Origin: Novosphingobium sp.
Lineage (GTDB): Bacteria; Pseudomonadota; Alphaproteobacteria; Sphingomonadales; Sphingomonadaceae
Direction of reading: 5' to 3'
Length of the DNA: 64,000 nucleotides
NCBI GenBank assembly: GCA_016719755.1
Contig: JADJYM010000004.1
Location: 288,686-352,685 of the forward strand
Shown here: positions 7,689-16,757 of the stretch, in pieces
Layout: each line of letters opens with the position of its first letter
Numbering within the stretch: position 1 is the stretch's first letter
The notes under the pieces: generated by a model
What the model was told of the DNA's origin: nothing
What the model saw: the letters and a program-made list of their open reading frames with translations, nothing else
The model's database searches: none
Program-made: the position numbers and the translations under genes

Positions 7689-8996
7689 GTGACCGGACCA
7701 GCGCCCGCGGGACACGACATCGAGGCGCGGATCGGATCGAAAGTCATCCTGCGCCTGGTGATCCCGTGCGCCTTGTACATCCTGATCGGCGCGATCGACC
7801 GCACCAATGTCGGCTTTGCCGCGCTCGACATGAACCGCGCGCTGGGCCTGTCCAGCACCCAGTACGGGTTCGGCGCGGGCGTGTTGTTCATCGGCTACAT
7901 GCTGGCAAAATACCCCAGCGTCCTGCTGTACGAAGCGCTGGGAATGCGCCGCTGGCTGGCCGCGATCACCCTGGCCTGGGGGATCGCTTCGGGCGCGATG
8001 GCCCTGATCGCCAACGAATGGCAGCTTTATGCCCTGCGCGTGGCGATCGGATTTGCCGAGGGCGGGCTGTCTTCGGGGCTGATGCTTTACCTCAGCCACT
8101 GGGCGCCGGAACGCTACCGCGCCTCGATCCTGGCGATCCCGATCGTGTCGATTTCGGTCGCGCAGGTGATCGGCGCCCCGGTTTCCGGGCTGCTGCTGGA
8201 TTGGGACAACCCCTTCGGGATCGAGCCGTGGCGGCTGATGTTCGCGGTGGAGGCCCTGCCCGCGCTGGCGCTCGCGCTGTTCGCCGCGCTCTATTTCCCC
8301 GAAAGCCCGGCCCGGGCGCCCTGGCTGACCGGGCCGGAGCGGGACTGGCTGGGCGCCAATGTCAAAGGCGCGCGCAAGGCGCCTGAAAACGCCGAGGACG
8401 GTGCGCGCTGGGCGGCGCTGACCAGTCCGCTGGGGTGGACCTGCGCGGCGATCTGGTACTGCATCCTTGCCAGCAATTACGGGATCATGTTCTGGCTGCC
8501 GCAGGTGGTGAAAGGAATGGCGGACCTCACCTCCACCCAGACCGGAGTGATCGTTGCCCTGCCCTGGGCGGCAAGCGGGATCGGCCTGCTGCTCAACGCG
8601 CGCCACTCCGACCGCACGGGAGAGCGCTATCTCCACGTTGCCCTGCCCGCGCTGGCCGGGGGAACGCTTCTGCTCTGCGCCTACCTGCTGGGGCCGGGCC
8701 TGCCCGGGCTGGCCGCGCTGGTGCTTGGCGGGGCCTGCACGGGCTGCACGGTGGCCGCGTTCTGGGCCATCCCGACCCGGCTGCTGAAACCCGGCTCGCT
8801 GGCCATGGGGATCGTGATGATCAACATGATCGGCAGCCTGGCCGGGGCCAGCGTGCCGCCCCTGATGGGGCTGCTGAGACAGCAGACCGGATCGTTCCTC
8901 CCGCCCACCCTGCTGCTGTTCGGCATTGCGGTGACCTGCGCCGCGCTGTGCCTGATCGCGCGGCGGATGGACCCGCACGAACGGACCAATCGATGA
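7689..8996 (+). CDS. MFS transporter, anion:cation symporter type
   Basis: A 435-residue, 12-helix major facilitator protein of the ACS group (tartrate, 4-hydroxyphenylacetate and phthalate permease type). The family signature at the start of helix 1 is visible (RLVIPCALYILIGAIDRTNVGFAAL), as is FAEGGLSSGLMLYLSHWAPERYRA in helices 4-5. GTG at 7689 is chosen because GGGGAG lies nine bases upstream and it gives a normal short N-terminus. Members usually import organic acids with protons. It is the first gene of a two-transporter operon, overlapping the next by ATGA, under a LacI-type box. Confidence 0.88.
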   Translation: MTGPAPAGHDIEARIGSKVILRLVIPCALYILIGAIDRTNVGFAALDMNRALGLSSTQYGFGAGVLFIGYMLAKYPSVLLYEALGMRRWLAAITLAWGIASGAMALIANEWQLYALRVAIGFAEGGLSSGLMLYLSHWAPERYRASILAIPIVSISVAQVIGAPVSGLLLDWDNPFGIEPWRLMFAVEALPALALALFAALYFPESPARAPWLTGPERDWLGANVKGARKAPENAEDGARWAALTSPLGWTCAAIWYCILASNYGIMFWLPQVVKGMADLTSTQTGVIVALPWAASGIGLLLNARHSDRTGERYLHVALPALAGGTLLLCAYLLGPGLPGLAALVLGGACTGCTVAAFWAIPTRLLKPGSLAMGIVMINMIGSLAGASVPPLMGLLRQQTGSFLPPTLLLFGIAVTCAALCLIARRMDPHERTNR

Positions 8997-10162
8997 CAGC
9001 GCAGACTGAGCCAGCGCGGTCCGGCAACGCGGTGATCCTGGCCCTTGCCGCGATTGCGGCGCTGGGCTCGATGGCGATCCATATGCTGGTGCCCGCCCTG
9101 CCCCAGCTGGCCCGCGACCTGCGGCTCGAGGCGGGCGATGCCCAGCTGGCGGTCAGCGTCTACCTTGCGGGGCTTGGAGCGGGCCAACTGCTGGCGGGAC
9201 CGGCGGTCGACCGGATCGGGCGCCGCCCGGTGCTGCTGGCGGGAATCGCCGCCTATGTGCTGGGCGCGCTCGGCTCGGCGCTTGCCCCCGCGCTGCCCTG
9301 GCTTCTGGCCGCGCGCCTGCTCCAGGCACTGGGCGGCGCGGCCGGAGTGGTGACCGCGCGGGTGATGGTCGGCGATCTGTTCGGGCGCGAGGAGCAGGCG
9401 CGGCGCCAGGCGACGCTGATGATGGTGGTCCTGATCTCGCCCTCGGTCGCCCCGGTTGTCGGTGGGCTGCTGGCCGACCTTGGCGGCTGGCGACTGATCC
9501 CGGGGATGCTTGGCGTGAGCGCCCTTGCCGCGCTGGCCATCGCCTTGCCGATGCTTCCGGCGACGCGGGCCGCACCTCCCGCCTCGGCCCGCCCGTTCAT
9601 GCCCGATCTCTTGCGCCTGCTGCGCAACCGTCAGTTTCTTGCCGTCACGCTCACTCTCGCGGGTGGAAGCAGCACACTTTACCTGTTCCTCTCCAGTGCG
9701 GCATTCCTGCTGCATGATTTCGGCCTCAGCGAGAGCCAGTCGGGGCTGTGCTTTCTGGTCGTCGCGGCAACCAGCATCGCCGGAACCCGGCTGGTCGGCC
9801 CGCTCGGGCGGCGCACCGACGCGGTGCTGGCGGGGGTGGGCCTGATCCTGTCCGGCGCGACGATCGAACTGGCGCTGGCACTGGTCGGCGTGACCGGGCC
9901 GGCCGCACTGATTGCCCCGATGATGCTGGTGGGGCTTGGCGCGGGCGTGGTCGGGCCATCGGCCATCTCGATCCTGCTCTATGTCGAGGAAGGGCTGGCT
10001 GGCACCGCCACCAGCATCGCCGGGGCCACGCAGATGCTGGCCAGCGGCGTGGCAACAGTGGCATTCGCGCAGTTCGCGCCGGTCAGTCCGTTGCGCCTGG
10101 CCATCGCTCTGGCTATCGCCGCCAGCGGGGCCTTTGCGGGCGCGATTGCCCGGCGCAGCTGA
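8993..10162 (+). CDS. MFS transporter, Bcr/CflA-type DHA1 family
   Basis: A 389-residue MFS protein with about 12 hydrophobic segments. Motif A is DRIGRRPVLLAG at about residues 64-75, and the antiporter-type motif C region is VVLISPSVAPVVGGLLADLGGW near 145-166. This is the layout of DHA1 (Bcr/CflA) proton-driven drug exporters. The start overlaps the upstream transporter stop by four bases, so they are coupled. One importer and one exporter-type protein in the same operon suggests uptake of a substrate with removal of a toxic intermediate. The direction of transport is inference. Confidence 0.85.
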   Translation: MTAQTEPARSGNAVILALAAIAALGSMAIHMLVPALPQLARDLRLEAGDAQLAVSVYLAGLGAGQLLAGPAVDRIGRRPVLLAGIAAYVLGALGSALAPALPWLLAARLLQALGGAAGVVTARVMVGDLFGREEQARRQATLMMVVLISPSVAPVVGGLLADLGGWRLIPGMLGVSALAALAIALPMLPATRAAPPASARPFMPDLLRLLRNRQFLAVTLTLAGGSSTLYLFLSSAAFLLHDFGLSESQSGLCFLVVAATSIAGTRLVGPLGRRTDAVLAGVGLILSGATIELALALVGVTGPAALIAPMMLVGLGAGVVGPSAISILLYVEEGLAGTATSIAGATQMLASGVATVAFAQFAPVSPLRLAIALAIAASGAFAGAIARRS

Positions 10163-10172
10163 TTTTTGCCTT

Positions 10173-10186
10173 TGCAAGGGCTTTCA
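10173..10186. promoter_or_regulatory. LacI-type operator before TonB receptor operon 1
   Basis: TGCAAGGGCTTTCA matches TGnAAnCGnTTnCA at nine of ten fixed positions. It is followed 10 bases later by a type A MarR dyad, so this receptor promoter may integrate two regulators. Confidence 0.58.
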
Positions 10187-10196
10187 GTTCCGGGTA

Positions 10197-10217
10197 ATGG
10201 TGGAATAATTCAACTAT
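10197..10217. promoter_or_regulatory. Type A MarR dyad before TonB receptor operon 1
   Basis: A 21-base palindrome containing GTGGAATAATTCAACTAT, with 17 of 21 positions self-complementary. It lies 17 bases upstream of the receptor start and just before its ribosome site GAGGGAGGA, where a bound repressor would block transcription. It is the best copy of the motif also found before the MarR gene at 396. Confidence 0.6.
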
Positions 10218-10234
10218 CCTTGAGGGAGGATCAC

Positions 10235-12430
10235 ATGACCAGTTTCAACCGCGGCGCTCTGGCGCTGCTGCTTTCCGGCACGGCGCTTGCCCTGCCCGGT
10301 ATCGCCCAGGCCCAGGAAGCCGCGCAAGGCGGTCTGGACGAGATCCTGGTCACCGCCGAACGTCGCGAACAGAGCCTGCAGGACGTGCCGATCTCGGCCA
10401 CGGTGCTGACCGGCGCCGACCTTGAAAAGCGCGGCGTCACCAACATCAACGATATCCAGCAGGTCGCTCCGTCGATCGCGATCAACACCTTCAACCGTTC
10501 GACCTTCATCAACATCCGCGGCGTCGGCATTGCCCAGTCCGCGCCGACTTCCAACCCCGGGGTCGCCTATTACATCGACGGCCAGCTGATCCCGCACGAG
10601 CAGTTCATCGGCCACAGCTTTTACGATATCGCCAGCATGGAAGTGCTGCGCGGGCCGCAGGGCACGCTGACCGGGCAGAATTCCACCGGCGGCGCGATCT
10701 ACGTTCGAACGCCCGCCCCGGAAATGGATGCGACTTTCGCGATCGGCGACCTGACTGTGGGCAACTACGACCGCTTGCGCGGTGTGCTGGCGGCCAACCT
10801 TGGCGGGCAGGATGCCGCCGTGCGCATTGCCTATATCCACGAACAGCGCGACAGCTACACGAAGAACATCTCGGCCAGGGCGCAGAGCCAGCCCGGCAAC
10901 CTCAACATGGACGCGGTGCGCGCCAGCTTCCGCTTCATCGGCGCCGACGGCAAGCTGACGGTTGACCTGCGCGGCGAATATTTCAACGTCCAGACCGACA
11001 ACAACGCGGTCAAGCGGCGCGGCGACACGGTCAGCACCAATCCGTTCGAAATCCAGGAAGACGGCCGCTCCTACCAGAACCAGGTCGGCTACCGCATCGG
11101 TGCCGAGGCGAAGTACGAACTGTCCGACGCGGTCGCGGTGCGCGGCATGGTTTCGTGGCAGGACGGCTATACCCACGATCAGACCGATGGCGACCGCACC
11201 GATACGGCGCTGGCCGTGCCCGCCAACCTTTCGACCGGCAGCGCCAACACCGCGACCTATCCGGGCCGGGTCAGCCGGGGCACCACCGATTTCCGCACCA
11301 CGCTGGCTGAAATCAACCTGCTGTCGAACGGCAAGGGCCCGTTCCAGTGGGTGATCGGCGGCTTCCTGATGGACGAGGATGTGCCCGTCACCCTGCTGCG
11401 CGACAACCGCAGCACACTGGATTTCGTGGCATCGAACAGCAACATCATCACCAACGCCAAGAACACCTCGCACTCGCTGTTCGGGCAGGTGAACTGGTTC
11501 GCGACCGAACAGCTGGAACTGATCGCGGGCGGACGTTACAGCTGGGACAAACAGGTCTACACCCGTCTCGACGTGCCGCGCGGCCCGGGGCAGACCTTCG
11601 TTCTGCCCTATGTCAGCCAGATCGCGACCAGCCAGCTGACCGGCAAGCTGGGGGTCAACTATCACCTTGGTGACGATACGCTGCTCTATGTCAGCGCCTC
11701 GAAGGGCTACAAGGCCGGCGGCGTCAACCTGACCCCCGACACCCCCAACTTCCTGCCGGAACGCAACTTCGTCTACGAAGCCGGGTTCAAGACCGAACTG
11801 CTCGACCGCCACCTGCGCGTCAACGGATCGGTGTTCTATTCGGACTACAAGGACATCCAGCTGTCCAGCCTGGTCGGCGGGTTGCCCGTCACCCAGAACG
11901 CTCTGGCCGGTAACGCCAAGGGCGCGGAACTGGAAGTGACCGGCAAGTTCGGCGGGCTGGGCTTCAACTTCGGGCTTGGCTACCTTGATGCCAAGTTCGC
12001 CAATTCGGCCTGCATTTCCGATACCAATTCGCCCGGCACCGATACCGGCTGCGCCACCAACCTGCGCTTCGTGCCGGAAGGCCGCGTCCTGCCGTTCTCG
12101 CCCGAATGGACGATCAACGCCGGGATCCAGTACACCATCCCGGCCGGTAGCTTCGAAGTGACCCCGCGCCTGCAGTGGTCGCACCTGGCCGAGCAGTACG
12201 CCACGCCGTTCCCCAGCCTGAACACGCTGGTCCCGGGGCGCGACCTGTTCGATGCGCGGCTGACCTTCGATTTCGGCAAGAACTACACGGTCGAAGCCTA
12301 CGTCAACAACCTGACCAACAAGACCTACATCGCGACGCAGATCCAGAACAGCTCCAGCGCGAACGGCGGCATCATCTATGGCGCCCCGCGCACGTTTGGC
12401 CTGCGGCTCAAGGTTCAGGTCGGCAAGTAA
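10235..12430 (+). CDS. TonB-dependent outer-membrane receptor 1
   Basis: 731 residues. A signal peptide (cleavage after about residue 24, AQAQEA) is followed by the TonB box region ILVTAERREQS, the plug domain (VPISATVLTGADLEKRGV; IRGVGIAQSAPTSNPGVAYYIDG; MEVLRGPQGTLTGQNSTGGA) and a beta-barrel ending in the typical FGLRLKVQVGK. It imports a scarce or bulky compound across the outer membrane using TonB energy; the fecA/pupB-type signalling extension is absent. GAGGGAGGA precedes the ATG. It heads an operon with a di-haem protein and an OmpA-like protein, and its promoter carries LacI-type and MarR-type boxes. Confidence 0.93.
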   Translation: MTSFNRGALALLLSGTALALPGIAQAQEAAQGGLDEILVTAERREQSLQDVPISATVLTGADLEKRGVTNINDIQQVAPSIAINTFNRSTFINIRGVGIAQSAPTSNPGVAYYIDGQLIPHEQFIGHSFYDIASMEVLRGPQGTLTGQNSTGGAIYVRTPAPEMDATFAIGDLTVGNYDRLRGVLAANLGGQDAAVRIAYIHEQRDSYTKNISARAQSQPGNLNMDAVRASFRFIGADGKLTVDLRGEYFNVQTDNNAVKRRGDTVSTNPFEIQEDGRSYQNQVGYRIGAEAKYELSDAVAVRGMVSWQDGYTHDQTDGDRTDTALAVPANLSTGSANTATYPGRVSRGTTDFRTTLAEINLLSNGKGPFQWVIGGFLMDEDVPVTLLRDNRSTLDFVASNSNIITNAKNTSHSLFGQVNWFATEQLELIAGGRYSWDKQVYTRLDVPRGPGQTFVLPYVSQIATSQLTGKLGVNYHLGDDTLLYVSASKGYKAGGVNLTPDTPNFLPERNFVYEAGFKTELLDRHLRVNGSVFYSDYKDIQLSSLVGGLPVTQNALAGNAKGAELEVTGKFGGLGFNFGLGYLDAKFANSACISDTNSPGTDTGCATNLRFVPEGRVLPFSPEWTINAGIQYTIPAGSFEVTPRLQWSHLAEQYATPFPSLNTLVPGRDLFDARLTFDFGKNYTVEAYVNNLTNKTYIATQIQNSSSANGGIIYGAPRTFGLRLKVQVGK

Positions 12431-12434
12431 GGCG

Positions 12435-13943
12435 ATGCGGGTGACGAACCGGATCAAGCGTTCGTTGCCCCTTGCCGGGGCGGCCCTGGCCCTTGTCCTG
12501 GCGGTCGGTGCGCGTGGCGATGCGCCCGACCGCTGGTGGTCACCGGGCGAGGGACGGGTGCTGCCCGCCTCGCTCGACTATACCAACGAGCACGGCGCGC
12601 TACGCACGCTGGTGGTCGGCGGCCCGCTGAAGACCAGAGGACACCCCTTTTTCGAGCCGCTGGGCGCCAATGGCCGCGCCTGCGTAACCTGCCACCAGCC
12701 CGCCGACGCGATGAGCCTCTCCGCCCGCACCGCGCAGGAACGCTGGGAAGCGACCGGCGGCAAGGACCCGCTGTTCGCCGCGATCGATGGCTCCAACTGC
12801 CCGATCCTGCCGCAGGGAGAAAAGGCCTCGCACTCACTGCTGCTGGAGCGCGGCCTCTTCCGCGTCCAGCGCCCCTGGCCGGTGCGCGCATTCAATGGCC
12901 AGCCGGTGACGCCCGACTTCACGATCGAGGTGGTGCGCGATCCCAATGGCTGCAACAGCGCGCCCGGCTATGGCCCCGGGGCGGGGAACGTGTCGGTCTA
13001 TCGCCGGGTCCGTCCGGTCGCCAACATGAAGTACCTGCTGGCGGTGGGCTTCCCGTTCGATCCCAAGCAGGGCTATGCGCTGCCGCTCGATCCCGATGAC
13101 GGCAAGCCGCAGTCGGGCAACCTGATGGCCGACAACCGCGCGGGCAACCTGCGCCTGCAGATGGAAGATGCCTCTTCCGTCCACCTTGAATTCGCGCGGG
13201 CCCTGACCCCGGCGCAGATCAAACGCATCCGGGATTTCGAACTCAGCATCTACACCGCCCAGCAATCCAGCCCTGCGGCGGGCGGCGGGCTCGACACGAT
13301 GGGCGCCACCGGCGGCCCGGCCAAGCTGCGTGACAGCCAGCCCGGCGCCCTTGGCTCGATCGGTACCCCGGTGTGGAGCGAATTTGCCGCATGGGACAGG
13401 ATTTCGGCCGAGGACGCCGCGAAGCTGACCCCGCAGCAACTGGCCTTCCGCCAGTCGGTCGCGCGCGGGGCGCGGGTCTTCCGCGACCGGACCTTCCTGA
13501 TCACCGACAGCGCGGGGATCAATTCCCGCATGGGCTTCGGCAATCCGGTGCGCAATTCCTGCGTGTTCTGCCACAACATGACGCAGATGGGGAACGACGT
13601 GGCCCCCGGACAGGTCGATCTTGGCACCACCACCCAGCCTTTCGCCGACCCGTGGGACGATCTGCCGTTGTTCCGCATCACCTGCCTGAACCAGCCGCAC
13701 CCGCATTATGGCAAGATCATCCTGACCTATGACCCGGGCTTCGCGCTCACCTCTGGCAAGTGCGCGGACGTCGGCAAGATCACGCTGCAATCGATGCGGG
13801 GCCTCAGCGCGCGCGCGCCCTATTTCTCCAATGGCCTGGCTAAGGACCTGCGCGGCGTGGTCGACTATTACGAGCGCCGCTACAAAATCGGCTATACCGA
13901 GCAGGAAAAGCAGGACCTGGTCAACCTGATGAGCGTGCTGTGA
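12435..13943 (+). CDS. Exported di-haem cytochrome c (peroxidase/MauG-like architecture)
   Basis: 502 residues with a basic N-terminus and hydrophobic signal segment (residues 10-28). Two c-type haem sites are visible: CVTCH (Cys83, Cys86, His87) and CVFCH (Cys376, Cys379, His380), about 290 residues apart. Di-haem spacing, periplasmic location and the C-terminal LSARAPYFSNGLAKDLRGVVDYY motif (a pattern common to cytochrome c peroxidase relatives) point to the CCP/MauG superfamily. It is larger than typical CCPs, with an insertion between the haems. It starts four bases after the receptor stop and overlaps the next gene, so periplasmic oxidation of the imported compound is possible. Its activity is not known. 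Confidence 0.8.
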   Translation: MRVTNRIKRSLPLAGAALALVLAVGARGDAPDRWWSPGEGRVLPASLDYTNEHGALRTLVVGGPLKTRGHPFFEPLGANGRACVTCHQPADAMSLSARTAQERWEATGGKDPLFAAIDGSNCPILPQGEKASHSLLLERGLFRVQRPWPVRAFNGQPVTPDFTIEVVRDPNGCNSAPGYGPGAGNVSVYRRVRPVANMKYLLAVGFPFDPKQGYALPLDPDDGKPQSGNLMADNRAGNLRLQMEDASSVHLEFARALTPAQIKRIRDFELSIYTAQQSSPAAGGGLDTMGATGGPAKLRDSQPGALGSIGTPVWSEFAAWDRISAEDAAKLTPQQLAFRQSVARGARVFRDRTFLITDSAGINSRMGFGNPVRNSCVFCHNMTQMGNDVAPGQVDLGTTTQPFADPWDDLPLFRITCLNQPHPHYGKIILTYDPGFALTSGKCADVGKITLQSMRGLSARAPYFSNGLAKDLRGVVDYYERRYKIGYTEQEKQDLVNLMSVL

Positions 13944-14710
13944 GAAGCCTGATCACCCTTGCCGCGCTGGCCCTGCCGCTCTCCGCCCAGGCCGCCGAAA
14001 CGGGCGATCTGGTGCGCTTCGTTTCCTGTCCGGTCTACCGCGATGCGGATTCCGGCAAGAAATCGGGCTGCTGGCTGGCGACCGATCCGGCCACGGGCAG
14101 GCGCTGGGACGTCAGCCAATCGCCCTACAAACCCAACTGGGACTTTGCCGTGCTGGTGGAAGGACGCGTTTCCGCGGCCAGCGCCGATCCGTGCGGAGCG
14201 CCGGTGCTCGATCCGGTGCGGACCTCGATCCTGCCCGATCCCTGCACCCGCCATATGCTGCCTGCGGAAGGATACAAGGGCCGCAAGTTCGTGCTGCCGC
14301 CGCGCAACATCCAGCCGCTGTCGGTGGCTCGTCCGGTGCCGCCCGGACCATATGCCGAACGGGTGTTCACCACCTATTTCGAATTCGACCGCGATTTCCT
14401 GGTCTACCAGTACGACGATTTCATCATCGACAATGCGGCAACCTGGATCAGGGCCGCCAAGCCGAAAAAGCTGGTCGTGACCGGTTTCGCGGCAACCGAA
14501 CCGGAAACGGTTTCCGGCCGGACACTGGCAGAGCGTCCTGAAATCGCAAGGGACCGCGCCGAGGCCATTGCCGAGACGCTGCGGCGGCTGCTGCCCGGTC
14601 TGCCGGTCGAAACGAAGTGGGAAGTCGGCGCAAAGCCGACCGGCGATCCCGATGCGGACACCATCCCCGGCCAGTCGCAGCGCCGTGCGGAAATCAGGGC
14701 CGTGTTCTGA
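13940..14710 (+). CDS. Exported protein with OmpA-like C-terminal domain
   Basis: 256 residues with a signal peptide (residues 1-18, ending SAQAAE). The middle is Cys-containing (four or more Cys between residues 30 and 120) and matches no family I recognise. The last 110 residues resemble an OmpA-type domain: TTYFEFDRDFLVY, KPKKLVVTGFA, and the C-terminal QSQRRAEIRAVF in place of the usual peptidoglycan-binding NRRVEI. The GTG start overlaps the di-haem gene stop, so it is translated with it. It may anchor or partner the di-haem protein in the periplasm; this is inference. Confidence 0.62.
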   Translation: MRSLITLAALALPLSAQAAETGDLVRFVSCPVYRDADSGKKSGCWLATDPATGRRWDVSQSPYKPNWDFAVLVEGRVSAASADPCGAPVLDPVRTSILPDPCTRHMLPAEGYKGRKFVLPPRNIQPLSVARPVPPGPYAERVFTTYFEFDRDFLVYQYDDFIIDNAATWIRAAKPKKLVVTGFAATEPETVSGRTLAERPEIARDRAEAIAETLRRLLPGLPVETKWEVGAKPTGDPDADTIPGQSQRRAEIRAVF

Positions 14711-14723
14711 ACCAGGCACACCT

Positions 14724-14783
14724 TTCGTGTCGAGCTTGTCGAGACACGTTGGCGCAAGCGTGTCTCGACAAGCTCGACACGAA
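14724..14783. repeat. Palindromic REP-like element, copy 1
   Basis: Two perfect 25-base arms (14724-14748 and 14759-14783) separated by 10 bases. The arm core is GTGTCGAGCTTGTCGAGACA. It lies between the convergent OmpA-like and MmgE/PrpD genes, where it can act as a bidirectional hairpin. A related palindrome with a changed centre (GCGCAG) is at 37559-37618. Such dispersed GTGTCGAG...CTCGACAC palindromes are REP-like elements. Confidence 0.8.
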
Positions 14784-14804
14784 CGGGCTAGGGGATGCGA
14801 CTTG

Positions 14805-16178
14805 TCAGTCGAACAGGGCGCCCACATCCTCGCAGCTTTCCAGGGTCAGGATCGCCTCGGCCAGTTCCCGCACCTCCACTTCTGAAATACCCCGCGCCGC
14901 GCGGGTCGCGCAGGCGACGAATTTCTCCACCAGCGCCCCGGTCGCAAGCGGCCGGGCCGGACACCCCAGCGCGTTGTCGACCTCGGCGGAATGCACCGTG
15001 CCGTCCGCCAGCACGATCCGCATCAATCCGCCCGACCCCGCCTGCCAGCCCTCGCCCGGGCGCTGGAGCGGAACGACTTTCGCCGCCAGCGCGAGCACTG
15101 CCGGATCAGCAAGCGCCGCCGCGTCAAAATCATCCAGCCCGACCCGACCGCGTGCCAGCGCCAGCGCGGCGGTGAAGGGGATCGAGAACTTGGCGTCGAT
15201 CGCTACCTGCGGCGCGGCCTTGCGAGCGAGTGGTTCCAGCAGCATGGACTGGATCGCGTCGTGCTCCACCTCGATCCGTCCGATCCGCGCGGGATCGATG
15301 GCGTGGCGCGCGCGCAGGTCCAGCGCCAGTTCGATGAACGGGTGGGTGCCCCGGCAGCTTGGCCAGGGCTTGAAGGTCAAGTGTTCGATCCAGAAGTGCT
15401 CGCCCAGCCGGTCGGTAAGGTCGGCAGGTTCGAACTCGCCCCCGGCATACAGCGCGTAGAAACCCGCGCGGCCTTCCAGCGGCGTCTCGAAGCCCGCCAC
15501 CCCTTCGCGGGCCAGCAGGGCGCACTGCACCGCCGCCTGGGCTGGAAACGCCTCGCGCACGGCGCGTAGCACGGTGCCGGCGCTATACTTGATCTCGCCC
15601 GGCATGGTCACCTGGCACAGTGTCATCGACAGCGCATCGCGGACCTGCGCGGCGTTCAGCCCCAGCAGGCTCGCCGCCCCGGCGGCCGCGCCATAGGCGG
15701 CAAGGATCGGCGGCGGATACCAGTTCCCGGCCTCCATCGGACGGCGCAGCGCCAGCCCCATCCGGCACGAAATGTCCCCGCCAACGGCCAGCGCGGTCAG
15801 GAACCGCCGCCCGTCCACCGGGCCAGCGCCCTGCGCCAGCGCGATCAGCGCGGGAACCAGGCTGGCATTCGGATGGCCCGGAGCCTTGTCGAACGCGTCC
15901 TCGTAATCGAGCGCATGGGCCAGCGCGCCATTGGCCAGCGCCGCCATGGGCAGGCTCACGCGCTGGTCCGTCCCCGCAATGGTGCACGGCCCTGCGCCCA
16001 TTGCGGCGGCCATGCGAATGAAGGGGCGGACCTCTTCGGCAAGGCCGCTTGCCCCAAGCATCACCCCCGCTGCGTCAAGCAGCACGACCTTGGCCGCCTG
16101 CGCCGCCGAGGCCGAAAGCGCCGCCCAGTCCAGCGCGGCAACGTGAGCCGCGATCCGGTCGCTGGGGCCATCGCTCAC
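14805..16178 (-). CDS. MmgE/PrpD family protein
   Basis: 457 residues of the MmgE/PrpD fold (2-methylcitrate dehydratase, cis-aconitate decarboxylase and iminodisuccinate epimerase family). Family blocks are visible: LALANGALAHALDYEDAFD-like (ALANGALAHALDYED near 85-100), HPNASLVPALIAL, and FKPWPSCRGTHPFIE near 270. Members act on tricarboxylic or similar acids by dehydration or C-C lyase chemistry. The GTG start at 16178 lies 10 bases after the DUF3237 stop. It is last in the aldehyde dehydrogenase, DUF3237, MmgE/PrpD set. Its reaction here is unknown; a hydratase or lyase step late in ring-fission product metabolism would fit. Confidence 0.85.
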   Translation of the reverse strand: MSDGPSDRIAAHVAALDWAALSASAAQAAKVVLLDAAGVMLGASGLAEEVRPFIRMAAAMGAGPCTIAGTDQRVSLPMAALANGALAHALDYEDAFDKAPGHPNASLVPALIALAQGAGPVDGRRFLTALAVGGDISCRMGLALRRPMEAGNWYPPPILAAYGAAAGAASLLGLNAAQVRDALSMTLCQVTMPGEIKYSAGTVLRAVREAFPAQAAVQCALLAREGVAGFETPLEGRAGFYALYAGGEFEPADLTDRLGEHFWIEHLTFKPWPSCRGTHPFIELALDLRARHAIDPARIGRIEVEHDAIQSMLLEPLARKAAPQVAIDAKFSIPFTAALALARGRVGLDDFDAAALADPAVLALAAKVVPLQRPGEGWQAGSGGLMRIVLADGTVHSAEVDNALGCPARPLATGALVEKFVACATRAARGISEVEVRELAEAILTLESCEDVGALFD

Positions 16179-16188
16179 CCGTCCGGCC

Positions 16189-16752
16189 CTATTCAACTAC
16201 GTAGTAGTCGATTGCCACGTGATCGGGCCGCCGGATGCCGCGCGCCACGAAGGCCGAACGCTGCATCCAGCCGTGCGCCCCGTCGCGCACCCGGAAGCTG
16301 GGAGTTGTTCGGAAATAGTAGAGCGAAGGGTCGACGTCCTCGCCGCGCGCCAGCCGCTCGACAACTTCTGCCGAGGCCGTGCGCACGCCGGGATTGGTGA
16401 CCTCGATCACCGTACCATCCGCAGCCTTCAGGAAATAGCGCGCCTCCACCTTGGTCAGCCCGCCCGGCATGATCGATTGCCAATCGCCTCCGCCTGCCAA
16501 GACTTCGCCCTGCAGGGCCGGGCCATAGACCTTGCCCCCCCGGATCGCGATGAAACGCCGACGACCGCCATCGACTTCACCCATCTCGATCGGCGGATCG
16601 AGGTCGGCCCGCAGCGAGAACACCCAGCGTAGCTGGGGCGCGGGCGCGGCTGGGCCAGCGGGGGCAGCGGGGGCAGCGGGAGTTTCCGGCGCCGCCTGCA
16701 GCGGCAGCGGAGCCAGGGCGAGAGCGCCGAGCGCGAGGAGCTTGTTCAGCAT
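16189..16752 (-). CDS. DUF3237 family protein, exported
   Basis: 187 residues. A signal peptide (residues 1-20, LPLQAAPE) and an Ala/Pro linker (to about residue 38) precede a DUF3237 domain: LRWVFSLRADLDPP, RFIAIRGGKVYGPALQGEVL, VEARYFLKAADGTVIEVTNPG, and a C-terminal GIRRPDHVAIDYYVVE. It therefore acts in the periplasm, unlike the paralogue at 3573-3986. It lies five bases downstream of the aldehyde dehydrogenase gene in the same operon. The function of the family is not established. Confidence 0.82.
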   Translation of the reverse strand: MLNKLLALGALALAPLPLQAAPETPAAPAAPAGPAAPAPQLRWVFSLRADLDPPIEMGEVDGGRRRFIAIRGGKVYGPALQGEVLAGGGDWQSIMPGGLTKVEARYFLKAADGTVIEVTNPGVRTASAEVVERLARGEDVDPSLYYFRTTPSFRVRDGAHGWMQRSAFVARGIRRPDHVAIDYYVVE

Positions 16753-16757
16753 GGGGA

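Noticed and set aside
16190-16203. ATTCAACTACGTAG resembles the type A MarR half site
   Set aside because: It is formed by the last codons of the exported DUF3237 gene, has no second half with correct spacing and is not at an obvious promoter.
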